Source: Torreya grandis (lineage: Eukaryota; Streptophyta; Pinopsida; Cupressales; Taxaceae). From it: a stretch of DNA of 64,000 nucleotides. A program made the translations under genes and the position numbers. Location: assembly GCA_037957365.1 (NCBI GenBank), contig JARHVA010000349.1, positions 5,200,001-5,264,000 of the forward strand, written 5' to 3'. This document shows, in pieces, positions 24,801 through 36,214 of the stretch (within the stretch, counting starts at the first letter, position 1; each line of letters starts with the position of its first letter). The notes beneath the pieces were generated by a model that saw only the letters and a program-made list of their open reading frames with translations, made no database searches and had not been told where the DNA came from.

Positions 24801-25264
24801 TGGTATGACATTGTCTCTTCATCTCAAATAGAGATATCAACATATGATTTGGATGGGAAAATAAAGAGGTAGAATGCTTGTGCATTGGCAAAGACCATAA
24901 TTTAGAACATAAATAGGCTTAGGAAAATGAGCCTCTTTCATGCCTTATATCTTTGAACCATTGTGTTTGTTAGAGAAGCATCATGTTTACCATATGTTAA
25001 GTGAGCTTCATATTCAATTGAAAGGGGAAAAAGGGTAGAATGAGGAAAAAATGTTTAGATAGCATAACCTACTAAACAAAAATGATATGTCCCTTTTGTG
25101 GGTGACTTGAGAGCTAATATAAGCAAGTCCATGACTTAAATCTTTTTTTTGTGTAAGTTGATCAATGCGAGAAACCTACAATGGGATTTTATATAGGTTA
25201 AGGTTGTGTAAAGAGGAGAGGAGCCCTTTTCATTTATTTTTCCCTTTGATAACAAATCTTGGCT

Positions 25265-25395
25265 TAGCCATCCTTCAAGGGAATGGTCTAAGCATTTGTT
25301 TTTAATCTTAAATAGTTATCCTTCAATGGAGTTGTCTATTGATAGTAGTAAAGGGAAATTATGTATTTGTCCTTCAAGGGAGTAGTCTACATTGA
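25265..25395. repeat. About 50-bp tandem repeat, three copies
   Basis: The block TCCTTCAAGGGARTRGTCTA recurs at about 25270, 25318 (diverged) and 25370, separated by A/T-rich filler. Confidence 0.55.
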
Positions 25396-25689
25396 AAAGC
25401 ATGACTTGAGATTTTATAACTTTTTCAAATATCCCTTTCTTTATTATTTTTTGCTTTTAGTCATAGACAAGACTATAGAGGCTTAGGATTTTTCCACTAT
25501 GAGGATAAAACCATACCATTGTGTAAGCTATCTAAGTGTATAGAAGTAAGGGTGAAAAGGAAGGGAAGTGAATGTAATAGGGATGATCAAGGGACAAGCT
25601 CAAGCTAAACATGAAGTACATCAATGCTAGTTTAACAAAGGAATGGTCATAAATGTAAGGCATTTAAAGGCTTAGATTTTGGCCTCCCT

Positions 25690-26560
25690 TCAAGAAAAGA
25701 CAAGTGATAAGTTATTAAACCATACTTGTGAGTTATGATATAAGGTCCAAGCCAATTAGGAGCAAACTTAACCTCTTTGATTTTCTCCATGTTTGTCACA
25801 TGTTGATTTTATTTTAAGATGAAATCTCCTATATTGAAATCTCACTCTTTGAGGTTTTTATTATAAGCATGTTTGATACGCTCTTGATAGATTTGGAGAT
25901 GGTTAAGGGCTATGAGATGGCACTCATCAAGTAATTCTAGTTGGGCCAAATGTTCTTGGTGAAAGTCATCATTACTAATTATGTCATGCAGATAAATGTG
26001 AAGAGAAGGAATTCATACTTCAAGAGGTAAAATAGACTCCATCCCATATACCAATGAAAAAGTTGTAGCACTTGTAGGGGTTAGAATGCTAGTGCAGTAA
26101 GCCCATAAATCAAAAGGAATATGTGTGTGACAATCCTTGTTTGTATCATTGACTACCTTAATGAGAATTTTTGTCAAAGTTTTGTTAGAAGCTTCTACCT
26201 ATCCATTATCTTGGGGATAATATGGTGATGAGAAGCTTAATTTGATTCCAAATGCATCACAAAGATCTTAAATAGTCTTGTTTTTGAAATACTTATCATT
26301 ATATATTATATTCTTGTGAGGTACACCAAAATGATAGATGATGTGATGGTTAATGAAATCAACACTTTTGTCATCTTTAGTGGAGATGAGAGAAATGGCC
26401 TTGACCCACTTGGTGAAGTATTTAGTGGTAGTAATGATAAAATGATGATGGAATGATGAATGAGGGATAGTCTCTCTGAATAGATCTAAGCCCCATTAGG
26501 AGAAGGGCCAAAAGTCTTTGGTAACTTACAATGCATGACTAGGAATGTGAATGAGGTTAT
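25690..26560 (-). pseudogene. Element A integrase, broken
   Basis: Minus-strand pieces in order include a core block near 26230 with SSPYYPQDNG and VEASNKTL, which holds the catalytic Glu of the DDE triad. A C-terminal block near 25780 has KFAPNWLGPYIITHKYG, a clear GPY/F-type module of gypsy integrase. Stops separate the pieces. It lies downstream of the RNase H remnant, in the order expected for gypsy pol. Confidence 0.82.
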
Positions 26561-26999
26561 CATGTTGGTGACACTTTACACAACACCAAATGTAATTAGC
26601 ATAGTCTTGATGAAGTGTAGGCAAATAATAAGCAAGTCAAAGAATACATTTAACAACTATGTGACCATTGAAATGCCCACCACAAATCCCATCATGGACT
26701 TCCTTAATATCAAAGGCAGTCTTAGTACTAGCTAGGCATCTAAGGAGAAGACCATCAAAACTTTTCATATAAAGAAGTCCCCCTAGTATAGTGTAATGAG
26801 TGGCACATTTTATGAAGGCCTGTTGCTCATGATTAGAAAGATTAGGAGGGGTAATAGAGAAGGAAAGATATTCTATGAGTTATTTGTACCATAAGTCTTA
26901 TGGGTTGGTTGTTACATTTCCAATAAAGAGGATGCTAGCTGAGACATAGGAGGGTAATGTTAAGTAATGCATGGTGACAGATTCTCAGAGAGGAGGATG
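26561..26999 (-). pseudogene. Element A RNase H to integrase zinc-domain region, decayed
   Basis: The position between RNase H and the integrase core implies the tether and HHCC region. I can see only scattered similarity, and many stops break it. Confidence 0.45.
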
Positions 27000-27905
27000 A
27001 GTAGGGTATGTGTGAAGCAAGTGAATCCATCATGTCAGAAAATTCATTTATATATTGAGGAACTGTTTACAAGAGATAAGAGTCAAATGATCCCAAGAGT
27101 ATATCTACATGATGTTTATACTATTATAGAATTTCATTTTTGTATAGGTAGGAACCATTAACTTGGTTAACCACTAGCTGAGAATCATCAAAAATGGTTA
27201 TGGATTTGATACCCAAGAAGAGAGTTGTTTAAATTCCTATAATCAAAGCCTCATATTCAACCATATTGTTAGTAAATTCAAAATCTATTTTAAATGACAA
27301 AGGCATAGGTTCTCCATCTAGAGGAATAATAATGACCCCTGCACCCCCAACATGTTGGCATTTAGATCTATCAAAGAACATCATCATTTGATAGGAGATG
27401 TCATCAGTGGAGAGTGTGCAATAGACTCATCAAGGAATTCAAGGTTTGAAGATTGATTTTCAGGTAATGGGCCAACAACTAATTGGTCAGTGATACTGAT
27501 CCTCTCAAATACTGATCCTTTAATATATATTTTTTGAATAAACTCTAAGTTGAATTCATCAATAAGCATGAGCCATCAAGCTACACATTGGTTGTGATAT
27601 GGTTTAGAATGCATGTATTTGAGAGGATCAGTATGGGTGACCACATAGGTTTTGTGATTTAGGAGATAATGGCAAAGCTTAGAGGATATAAAATACCAAA
27701 GTAATGCAAAAAAAATTAGTATGGGTATATCATGTCTCAAATCAATAAGTGTGCAACTTATGTAATAAACTACCTACTCTCGATGTTGGTCATCTTGATG
27801 TGTAATCATAGCACATATAAAATAGTCTATTATAGAGATGTATAAGTAAAAAGGCTAATTTTCCTTAGGTGGAATAAGAACTAGTGGGGAAAGGAGGTAT
27901 TTTTT
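27000..27905 (-). pseudogene. Element A RNase H and end of RT
   Basis: Near 27190 the minus strand reads IFDDSQLVVNQVNGSY, the characteristic D-S-x-L-V block of plant gypsy RNase H. At 27384-27569 a further open piece leads into the core, and the sequence at 27905 begins with the LIPPKE block at the RT-RNase H junction. That block lies directly next to insert B. Confidence 0.85.
27901..27905. repeat. Element B target-site duplication, left copy
   Basis: TTTTT, paired with TTTTT at 45102-45106. The low complexity weakens it, but it sits exactly at both LTR ends. Confidence 0.65.
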
Positions 27906-28214
27906 TGTTAAGAATAGAATATATTGAGAGGGGGGGTGAATCAGTATATTATATATCTTATAAAACTTTCCTTTTTATCAAATTTCACTTAAAAAAATTC
28001 AAGATATGCAATAAAACTCAAACAATAAACATTAGACAAGATAGAGAGAGAACCAGATATAACAAGGAAACACAATGTGGGAAAAACCATGGAGAACAAT
28101 CTCAAGTATATTTGTGAAAAACAACCCATAGGAGCACCATACCCCTTTGCCGAGTACCAACCTCAACTACAATTTGTGATCACCAACCCATAGGATCTTC
28201 AAACCCCTTTACTG
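27906..28214 (-). repeat. Element B 3' LTR, first piece
   Basis: It starts TGTTAAGAATAGAATATATTG and matches 44041-44350, including the GAGAG-GGGGTGAATCAGTATATTATAT block and the ACAATGTGGGAAAAACCATGG-like block. It is interrupted by element C. Confidence 0.93.
28210..28214. repeat. Element C target-site duplication, left copy
   Basis: TACTG, exactly repeated at 40638-40642. Confidence 0.92.
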
Positions 28215-28423
28215 TGTTGTCCTCGAAAAATGCCACTCATTTTTGGGACAACCTACAGACCAAAATTTCTCTCTTCCCTTCTCAAAATTTATTCTGAGCT
28301 TTCAAATTCCTCATTTTAAGCTTTTTACGTAAAGGGGATTCATAGGTTAAATAGGTTAAAAAAGCTTCTACAGGCAAGTTCAGTTAAAAGAACAAGTTTC
28401 TAGCACTCAGTGGTTTCCAGGTT

Positions 28424-28796
28424 TGGTTCAACGCGCTTGTTGCAAAAGAACAAAGGACTTTGCCAAATAACAAAGAATGAACCATTGAACCATTGAACCA
28501 AAAGGTTTAACGAGTTCAAAGTTCAATGGTTCAACATGGTTCAAAGGTTCAAAGGCAACCTCTATCAAAGAGAGAAGCAACAAAAAGGAACAGTTCAATG
28601 GCTTGATTCAACCAAGTGGTTCAACGCTTTATTTTACTCGGGTGGTTACTTCCCTTTGTTTCAGTGTCTTTTGGTTCAATACTTAGTTCATCGGCTTGGT
28701 TCATTCAATTGAACCATCGATTTGAGCCATTTTTTGGTTTAACTAATTGGTTTAACATTTTGGTTCAAAGTTCAACATGGTTCAAGCAATAGTCAA
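28424..28796. repeat. GTTCAA/TTGAAC motif cluster in element C LTR
   Basis: I count about 15 exact GTTCAA or TTGAAC hexamers, in both orientations, in about 370 bp, plus near matches. The block is conserved in the other LTR at about 32945-33305. Confidence 0.85.
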
Positions 28797-29544
28797 CCAA
28801 TGACATCCCCACAGACATCAAATTTAAGGTAAGGGAATATCCATTGAAATTTAAATAAAGCGCAGAACTCAAAGGAAGAACCAAGTGACTGGCTAGAAAG
28901 ATAGCCCAATAGCTCAAATTGCAGGAGGAAGAGACAAAGCTGGAAAAGCCCGACTGAAGAGAAAAACCCATGGAAAAGTGCCCGATGGAAAAAGACAAGC
29001 ACAGTAAATGTGACAAGTGTTTTCATCCATGTTCCCCTTTTGGAGTTGCTCAGGCAAAACATGTCATGGAATCCATTTTCTATGAGTTTCTAAAGAGTTT
29101 CATAATAGTGGAACTTGCCACTTGTCAAAGATGCAAAAAGGACCCCCCTGAAGACTTAGGCAAGAAGGGCTATAAAGAGCAAAGAAGCGCTTAAGCAGCA
29201 AAGAGAGGAGCGACACCAAAGGATCAAAAATATCTTCAAAAGAGTTATTTCTAGTAGATGAAACAGTGGATCAAGTAGACTTTTGAGCACACCAAACCAA
29301 GGATGCGGCCTATTTTCTTCCATGAAGTAAAGATGAATGGATGGATGTGCAGACATCAAAGGGGACATAACAGATGATCTAGACTTAGGAGAAGACATAT
29401 GGGATGAAATGGCATGCCATAGTTAAGACAATTGCCCTATTTTCAATGTAGTCCTTTGACAAACCTAAAAATGCATTCAAAGCTTTGAATGCACAGCATG
29501 GGCCGTTCTTTGAAAAATAAGCGCCCAAGTCTTTCTGGGAGCAC

Positions 29545-29550
29545 TATATA
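29545..29550 (+). promoter_or_regulatory. Candidate TATA box of element C LTR
   Basis: TATATA in GAGCACTATATATTGTAA, conserved in the other LTR near 39808. It lies 0.87 kb before the LTR end, in a plausible U3/R position. A second candidate, TATAAAG, is at 29171 and is also conserved. Motif only. Confidence 0.35.
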
Positions 29551-30192
29551 TTGTAATCTCTCATTTGTTACAAAGGAGATCTTCCCCTTACCAAGAAGTG
29601 AAACTCTGCTCATTTTGAAAGGCATTACTGAGACTTTGAGCTCAGGTTGTAATTTCATTTTCCTTGTTATTTGAATGAGAAATTAGGTTTTTCCAGACTT
29701 TGTGATGTTCTAACTTGTGTCATTTGGAGGTGTCCTTATTCATCTAATTTGGTAAGCAGAACTAGTGGAGGTGAGAAGGAAGGTGTCCTGAAGGCCCACT
29801 ATGGAGAGACTTTGTGCCTCCATAAGTACCTTCATTGTGTTTGCATTTTCCTTTCCTATGTAAAAAGCCTTAGGACAACTTTGTGCCCCCATTGTGCTTT
29901 GTGTCTTTCTCTCTCAGGTTACTGGTCACTCAGCACCCCTGTTACCGGTTACTTGCTACTAGAAAGAGTCATGTTGTTTTCAATAACATGTACTTTTGAA
30001 AGAAGAGAAGTGCCTTTTGTTGCCTCACCAAGATTTCTACTATTTAGGAAGGAATCTGGCTCTTGGTTGAAAGTTGCTTCTGAAAGAAGAGAAGCACCTT
30101 TCCCATCATCCAGTATTTCTCCTCTATTTCTCAGCATCATCTTTGAAATAAGAGAGATGGATGGTTTGTCCTACCCCCTATATTTTACTTTC

Positions 30193-30195
<3 letters not shown>

Positions 30196-30246
<51 letters not shown>
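30196..30246. repeat. TA microsatellite in element C 5' LTR
   Basis: About 25 TA units. The equivalent position in the other LTR (about 40456-40468) has only about six. Confidence 0.95.
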
Positions 30247-30247
<1 letters not shown>

Positions 30248-30422
30248 CCTCCTGCATCTCCTGCATATCTATAGGGAACCTCCCCTTGATGAGAGGAGAG
30301 ATTTGTCCCCTGTTGATGCAATAAACCTACACATCTAGCTGACTAATCTCCCTATGATGTGGTGATAAGAACTATTCTGGTCACCAGTTAGCTGGTAGAC
30401 AAAATATTCACCCAACAGTTTT

Positions 30423-30441
30423 TGGTGACTCCGCTGGGGAC
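30423..30441 (+). other. Element C primer-binding site
   Basis: TGGTGACTCCGCTGGGGAC, five bases after the LTR end. It begins with TGG (complement of a tRNA CCA end). The sequence resembles the Arg-tRNA-type PBS described for large Ogre/Tat gypsy elements, and the tRNA assignment is from memory. Confidence 0.8.
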
Positions 30442-30755
30442 ACAGTAATTTTGTGCAATTTAGAACCTCAAGTTTTAGATTGAAACATCACCTGTGTCTT
30501 ACCCATTATCATTATCACCTTATCCAATATAGAGTATGGCGACTCCCATCTGGGTCTTATCCACTTTTATTATAGCCTTACCATCTTCCATCTCCATTAT
30601 ATTATCTAGTCTACAAAACTAGAGCTGCTGGGAAAGAAAGTGTAGTTTGAAGCCTCAAGCTTTAAGCTGAACAGGGCCAATTTCTTTTCCATTTTTGTCC
30701 TATAATCTGGTAGTTCCACCTAGATGTGTTATCCCCATTTTTGAATAATTAAATC

Positions 30756-32408
30756 ATGGCAGTTTGAGGCCCTTGGGGTAACTCATTTGGCCCACTTAAT
30801 CTAACTCCACCATTGCATGAGCTACCACTCAGTTCAAGGAAGAATTTCCCCAAATTATTTGGTGATAGAAGAGTCCACCCTGATGAACACATTGCAGCCT
30901 TCACCATAGCCTATGGTGTGATAGGGGTGGAATTTGAAGACATAGCAGTCAAGCTATTTGTGGAGACACTACAAGGTGCTACTGTAGACCAGTTTTACCA
31001 TCTATAGACTAGATTAGTGACTGGCTGGGACACTATCAAAGCCAAGTTCAATGTAAGGTTCAAACTAGTAGAAGATGCACATGCCCTTCTGGCCCAACTC
31101 ATGTAGATGAAGAAGGAGCCTCATGAGCAAATGAGGGATTTCATTGCAAGGTTTGACAAGCTGAGGAATCAAATTCCTATCATTGCTTAGCCAACACCTG
31201 AAAACCTAAAGTGCTTCTTCATCAACTCACAACTGCCTAAAGTGAGTTTTCTACTAAGGCGTGCTGGCCAGATAGACCTTGTTAAAGCTCAGGACTTGGC
31301 TACTAAGGTGGAAGATGACCTTATCTTAGCTAGAAAGATAAGGAAAGATCCAAATAAAGGTAAATCCTCTTCATCTTCTGAGTATTCACCTGCAACCACC
31401 ACCGATCCAATGGTGCAGAAGCTAGCAAATGAAGTGTTGGCCCTCATAAGACAAATGGCATAAGGAATGTCATCTACTCCTTCATGCAAAGATGTAACAA
31501 AGAGGACATTCCTTGATCAAGCACATCAAGGGTAGCCAAATCATCTTCCTCCCCCACAGAGGAACCTAGCCATTGAAGCACCTCCAGCTAACTTAGTAGT
31601 TGGATATTTGGAAACAGAGCATGAGTTCTCTTTCCAACCTGAGTTTAATCAAGAAAATGATGTTGATCTCATCACAGAGGATCAAGAAGAGTCAACTAGT
31701 GACTCCCACATTAGTTTCTTGGATTACCAGGATAAACCTAGAAGTAAAGGTGGAGCATCTGAGGGATCATATGTTGTGATCACCCAGTCCCAGAATCAGT
31801 CAACTCAACAAGCTGATAAAGGAGAAACAAAGGAGTGACCTCAACCTACAATTTTGATTGCTAAGAGCGGGACCACTCTTCCTATCCAGCCGAAGGACCC
31901 TGTGATTGCTGAGAAAGTAAGTATCCCAAACATTTTTGCACCTTCTACTTCAAATTCATAGGCTAGTCCTCCCACCCCTCCCATAAACCAAAAAGAAGAA
32001 CTCCCATCCCTTGTGCCTAGTCCAACCTAGCCATTTGACATAATTAATCATGTCAAATGTGTCAAGACCCAAATGACTATCCCTGTAGCCCAAATTTTGT
32101 TTGAGTCTTCAAGCAGGGATGAAATAGCAAAAGAATTTGTGGAGTGCAGCATAAGTATAAGGGAACCCTCCCTTCCAAATAAAGAATAATCTGAGATATC
32201 TGAGGGGGACAATCAAGACATGTGCTGGGTTGAGTTATCAGGACAACAAATTATGGTACTAGATCATACTATTGCACTCCAAAATCAGATAGAGGAACTC
32301 ATCACAGGGAGAGTAAGGAGTTATGGTTTTCAGTTTGAAGACCACATCCTACCTTGGAGAAAGAAGAAGAAAAGGCCAAGAGAAAGATGCAGGAGATTGG
32401 TTCCCTAG
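30756..32408 (+). pseudogene. Element C gag-like frame, broken only by stops
   Basis: One frame runs from ATG 30756 to a stop at 32406-32408 (about 550 codons) with roughly ten in-frame stops and no frameshift. That is far fewer stops than AT-rich DNA would give. The N-terminal third reads like a plant gypsy gag: PDEHIAAFTIAY and VKLFVETLQGATVDQFYHL, then TGWDTIKAKFNVRF and a FIARFDKLRNQI block. The rest is polar and acidic, with PQP- and QSQNQSTQQ-rich parts and a basic stretch RKKKKRPRER near the end. I see no CCHC zinc knuckle or protease. Every interior stop can be explained by CAA/CAG/CGA becoming TAA/TAG/TGA. It follows the PBS by about 0.3 kb. Confidence 0.78.
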
Positions 32409-32734
32409 TGTAAAGTTCCATTCACCTGTCACCATTTCTAGGGACAAAATGGTTTCCTACTAGTTTATCAGGATGGCACACCATTTTCAATGTCTCACAG
32501 TGGGTAGCATCTGAAGTGCTTCAAATCTTGAGGGATCAAATAAGATCATCTGTACATATGTATATTTGTATAGTCTTTAGTTCTATTTTGTGCTTTTCAT
32601 TTTTGTTTTTAGAGCCTTTCTTTTTGGGTAGCATGACTCTATAGCCCAATGGCACGCTTCTAAGGCACTGGAGATTCTAGATTCTACTCCCTTCAATCAA
32701 TTTTTGCAATTGAAGGTAGTTCCCCAACTGGAGC

Positions 32735-33885
32735 TAGTTATTTTCCCCAAAAAATGCCACTCATTTTTGGGACAACCTACAGACCAAAATTTCTCTCTTC
32801 CCTTCTCAAAATTTGTTCTAAGCTTTCAAATTCCTCATTTTTAAGATTTTTTTGTAAAGGGGATTCACAGGTTCAATAGGTTAAAAAAGCTTCTGCAAGC
32901 AAGTTCAGTCAAAAGAACAAGTTTCCAACACTCAGTGGTTTCCAAGTTTGGTTCAATGCGCTTGGTGAAAAAGAACAAAGGACTTTGCCAAATAACAAAG
33001 AATGAACCATTGAACCATTGAACCAAAAGGTTCAAAGAGTTCAAAGTTCAATGGTTCAACATGGTTCAAAGGTTCAAAGGTAGCCTCTGTCAAAGAGAGA
33101 AGCAACAAAAAGGAACGATTCAATGGCTCGGTTCAACCAAGCGGTTCAACGCTTTATTTCACTCGAGTGGTTCATTCCTTTTGTTTTAGTTCAATACTTA
33201 GTTCATCGGCTTGGTTCATTCAATTGAACCATCAGTTTGAACCATTTTTTGGTTCAACTGATTAGTTCAACATTTTGGTTCAAAGTTCAACATGGTTCAA
33301 GCAACAGTCAACCAATGACATCCCTGCAAACATCAAATTTAAGGTAAGGGAATATTCGTTGAAATTCAAATAAAGCACCGAACTCAAAGGAAGAACCAAG
33401 CGACTAGCTAGAAAGATAACCTGATAGCTCAAATTGCAACAAGAAGAGACAAAGCTGGAAAAGCTTGACTGAAGATAAAAGCCCACAAAAAAGTGCTTGA
33501 TAGAAAAAGACAAGCGCAGTGAACATGACAAGTGTTTGCATTCATGTTCCCCTTTTGGAGTTGCTCAGGTAAAATGTGTCATGGACTCTATTTTCTATGA
33601 GTTTCTAATGATTTTCATAACATTAGAACTTGCCACTTGTCAAAGACGTAGAAAGGACCCCCCTGAAGACTTAGGCAAGAAGGGCTATAAAAATCAAAGA
33701 AGTGCTTAAGCAGCGAAGAGAGGAGCAAGACCAAAGGATCAAAAATATCTTCGAAAGAGTTATTTCTAGCAGATGAAATAGTGGATCGAGTAGATTTCTG
33801 AGTGCACCAAACCAAGGATGTAGCCTATTTTCTTCCATGAAGTAAAGAGAAATGGATGGCTGTGCAGACATCAGAGGGGATAGAC
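32735..33885 (+). repeat. Element C 3' LTR, first piece
   Basis: It matches 28215-29365 with many transitions. The first dozen bases are poorly conserved, so the start is uncertain by a few bases. There is no obvious polypurine tract just before it, which is unusual. It is interrupted by element D. Confidence 0.88.
33881..33885. repeat. Element D target-site duplication, left copy
   Basis: TAGAC, exactly repeated at 39628-39632. Confidence 0.95.
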
Positions 33886-34611
33886 TGTTAGGGTGTGGAG
33901 CTAAAAGCTTCACCAATGAGCATACTAAAACAGGTTCGGGTCTACACAGACATCGGCGTCGGTCAGGAGCGACCGACGTCGGTCAGTAGCAGTTGCAGAG
34001 GTGCTGACGTCGGCAGAAGGGTCGGCCGATGATGGTCACAGGCGAATAGGCAGGAATCGACGTCGGTTACCTGTGTGTCCAGAAAGTGATTTCTGAGGAC
34101 AGAAGCGAGTGTTTGCATGATGAGTTTGAGTTGTAGTCTCAAGCTCGCGTCTCTATTATTAGCAATATTATTTTTAGAGCCCTTGTTGAAGAGGCTTAAT
34201 TGTTTGTTGTAAGAGCATGCTCAAGTTTCCTATTTCTATATGTAGGAAAGATCTTCTTAGCTTAGAATAGTAGTAGAAGAGTGTAGAACTGTAATAGTAG
34301 AACATTGTGAATGTTTGAAGGACAGTACAGAGTTGCATCAATCCAAGTTGTTGGATTTGAGTGTACTTGAGAGAGAGCTCTTGAGGAATAGAGATCTAGT
34401 GAGAGATCTTGTGTGCATCTGAGAGAGGTGTGGAAGAAGAAAGTTTCTTCATTGTATTCCTATTGTAAAGAGTTTCAATACAAGTTTTCAGGGTGTTTTC
34501 TTGTATATCTTGTTCTGTGTTATTTATCATTTCAGTTACTTATCTATCTGATTTATTTCTGCGTTTATTGCTTTCACAAGTGTAATCCATTGTTGGTTTG
34601 ATCCCCCAACA
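33886..34611 (+). repeat. Element D 5' LTR
   Basis: TG...CA ends. Near the start (33950-34070) it holds the palindromic ACCGACGTCGGT-type array, followed by about 550 bp that is almost identical to the other LTR. Confidence 0.97.
33950..34068. repeat. ACCGACGTCGGT-type array in element D 5' LTR
   Basis: Cores are near 33953 (ATCGGCGTCGGTC), 33971 (GACCGACGTCGGTC, a perfect 14-bp palindrome), 34004 (TGACGTCGGC), 34021 (GTCGGCCGATGATGGTC) and 34057 (TCGACGTCGGTT), with spacing about 20-33 bp. Each perfect core is an inverted pair of ACCGAC around an ACGT centre. Confidence 0.85.
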
Positions 34612-34720
34612 AGTGGTATCAGAGCCTGGTTGTAGGTTCAATAGCTGATACCAACAAGTGGTATCAGAGCCTGGTTGTAGGTTCAATAGCTGATACCAAT
34701 AAGTGGTATCAGAGCCTTGG
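34607..34720 (+). repeat. Element D primer-binding site, repeated three times
   Basis: TGGTATCAGAGC (complement of the initiator Met-tRNA 3' end, the usual copia primer site) occurs at 34614-34625, 34659-34670 and 34704-34715. The 45-bp units start at 34607 and 34652, with a partial third at 34697. Each unit begins with CAACA, the last five bases of the LTR. The first two units each contain CTGATAC near the end. Read into the next unit, this makes CTGATACCA, the reverse complement of the start of the PBS. Confidence 0.95.
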
Positions 34721-34789
34721 TTACAGGTTACAAGTTACAGGTTACTCACAGGGGTTTCTGCAGGGATTTCTGTTTGAGTGGGAGAAGCA

Positions 34790-36214
34790 ATGGCAGAAGA
34801 AAGTAAGTTGAGAATGGAAAATTTTAATGGCAAGAACTACCAACATTGGAGAATGCAGATAGAGGACTATCTATATCAGAAGGATCTTTACTTACCATTA
34901 GGTGGGATAGCAAAGAAGCCCAAGGACATGGAGGATGAAGAATGGGAAGCTCTTGACAGAAAGGCTCTTGGGTCTATAAGACTGAGTCTGGCCTCCACTG
35001 TGATATCTAATTTGTCACAGGCAAAAACTACGGTAGAGTTGATGACTACGTTAGCAAATATGTATGAAAAACCCTCAGCTTCAAATAAGGTATATCTTAT
35101 GAAGCAGTTATTTAATTTGCATATGAATGAAGGTGGATCTGTTTCTACTCATCTAAATGATTTCAATGGAATTGTTAATCAGTTAAGTTCTGTCAATATT
35201 GTATTTGAAGATGAAATAAAAGCTCTTTTGATATTATGTTCTTTGTCTGAAAGCTGGCATGGCTTAGTAATGGTAGTTTCTAATACTGCATCTGCATCAA
35301 ATATTTTGAAAGTAGAGGATGTTGTTAGTGTTATCTTGAATGAGGAAATACGCAGGAAAAGCACAGAAGAGACCTCTGGGAACGCTTTAAATTTTGAGAG
35401 CAGGAGAAGGCAAAAAGAAAAGAGCAAGAGGAGATCAAGATCTAAGTCTAAGGTGAGAGGAAGATCCAAATCCAGAAATGGCAGGAAGCCACAATGCTGG
35501 AATTGTGGAAAGATGGGGCACATAAGCAGAGATTGTTGGTCAAAGCCTAAGGTGGACAATCAACACAAAGGAAAGGAAGAAGCCAAGGTTGTAGGTATTG
35601 CACAAGATGCTTTAATTTTCTCTTTACATAATAACATAGAATCTTGGGTATTAGATTCTGGTGCATCTTTCCATGCTACCCCTAACAGAGAATATTTCAG
35701 TGACTATATCCATGGAGATTTTGGAATAGTGTACTTAGGGGATGATGAGCCTTGTAAAATAATTGGCAAAGGTAAAGTGCAGCTGAAGATGCAGAATGGC
35801 AACACATGGGTGTTGAGAGATGTGATGCATGTTCTTAGTTTGAAGAGAAATTTGATTTCTGTAGGTAAGCTAGGTGATGAGGGTTGTACAGTAACTCTCA
35901 CAGCAAATTCTTGGAAGGTGACCAAGGGTGCACTAGTTATGGCCAGAGGTAAGAGAAAAGGTACTCTCTATTTGTGTAATTGTGTTACTAACAAATCTCC
36001 TTCAGTTTTATCTACTTCAGATGTGGATTGTAAATTGTGGCACTCAAGGCTTGGCCACATGAGTGAGAAGGGGATGTCAATTCTTAAGTCTAAAGGTATG
36101 CTTTCAGATTTGAAAAGTATGGATCTAGAATTTTGTGAGCATTGTGTATTTGGAAAACAGAAAAGGGTTAGTTTTCTCAAGACTGGGTCTACTAAGAAAA
36201 GGGAGAAGTTGTAG
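34790..36214 (+). pseudogene. Element D gag-protease part of the polyprotein
   Basis: Start ATG 34790 (MAEESKLRMENFNGKNYQHW) is the usual copia gag opening. Next comes the gag domain, including LPLGG and KVYLMKQLFNLHM, typical of Tnt1-like elements. A Ser/Arg/Lys-rich tract leads to a CCHC knuckle CWNCGKMGHISRDC (35495-35536). The protease active site is WVLDSGASFH near 35645. The pre-integrase zinc-binding block LWHSRLGHMSEKGM...CEHCVFGK lies near 36037-36160. The frame ends at a TAG (36212) where the family continues directly into integrase, so this is a premature stop rather than a natural end. Confidence 0.93.

Larger units (their letters stand above)
24338..25640 (-). other. Element A spacer between integrase end and antisense pseudogene
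   Basis: No coding frame is supported. Two short tandem repeats lie here: TTTGTGATGGTGTATG-containing units near 24620-24790 (about 75-bp period, three copies), and TCCTTCAAGGGARTRGTCTA units near 25270, 25318 and 25370. Confidence 0.5.
28215..30417 (+). repeat. Element C 5' LTR
   Basis: Starts TGTTGTCC and ends CACCCAACA. It matches 32735-33885 plus 39633-40637. It contains the GTTCAA/TTGAAC-rich block (28424-28796), two TATA-like motifs (29171 and 29545) and a TA microsatellite (30196-30246) that is shorter in the other LTR. A 217-residue open frame at 29671-30324 is not conserved in the other LTR and is probably spurious. Confidence 0.92.

Noticed and set aside
29671..30324. 217-residue open frame on the plus strand
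   Set aside because: It lies within C's LTR, ends in a TA-microsatellite Ile-Tyr run, and the other LTR has stops in the equivalent positions.
33950..34068. CRISPR-like spaced palindromes
   Set aside because: Spacing is short, cores are degenerate, and the context is a plant LTR.
34607..34720. tRNA gene
   Set aside because: Only the acceptor-end complement (PBS) repeats. There is no D-arm, anticodon arm or full T-arm.
35179..35559. 126-residue minus-strand frame
   Set aside because: It is the complement of D's gag Ser/Arg-rich coding region.
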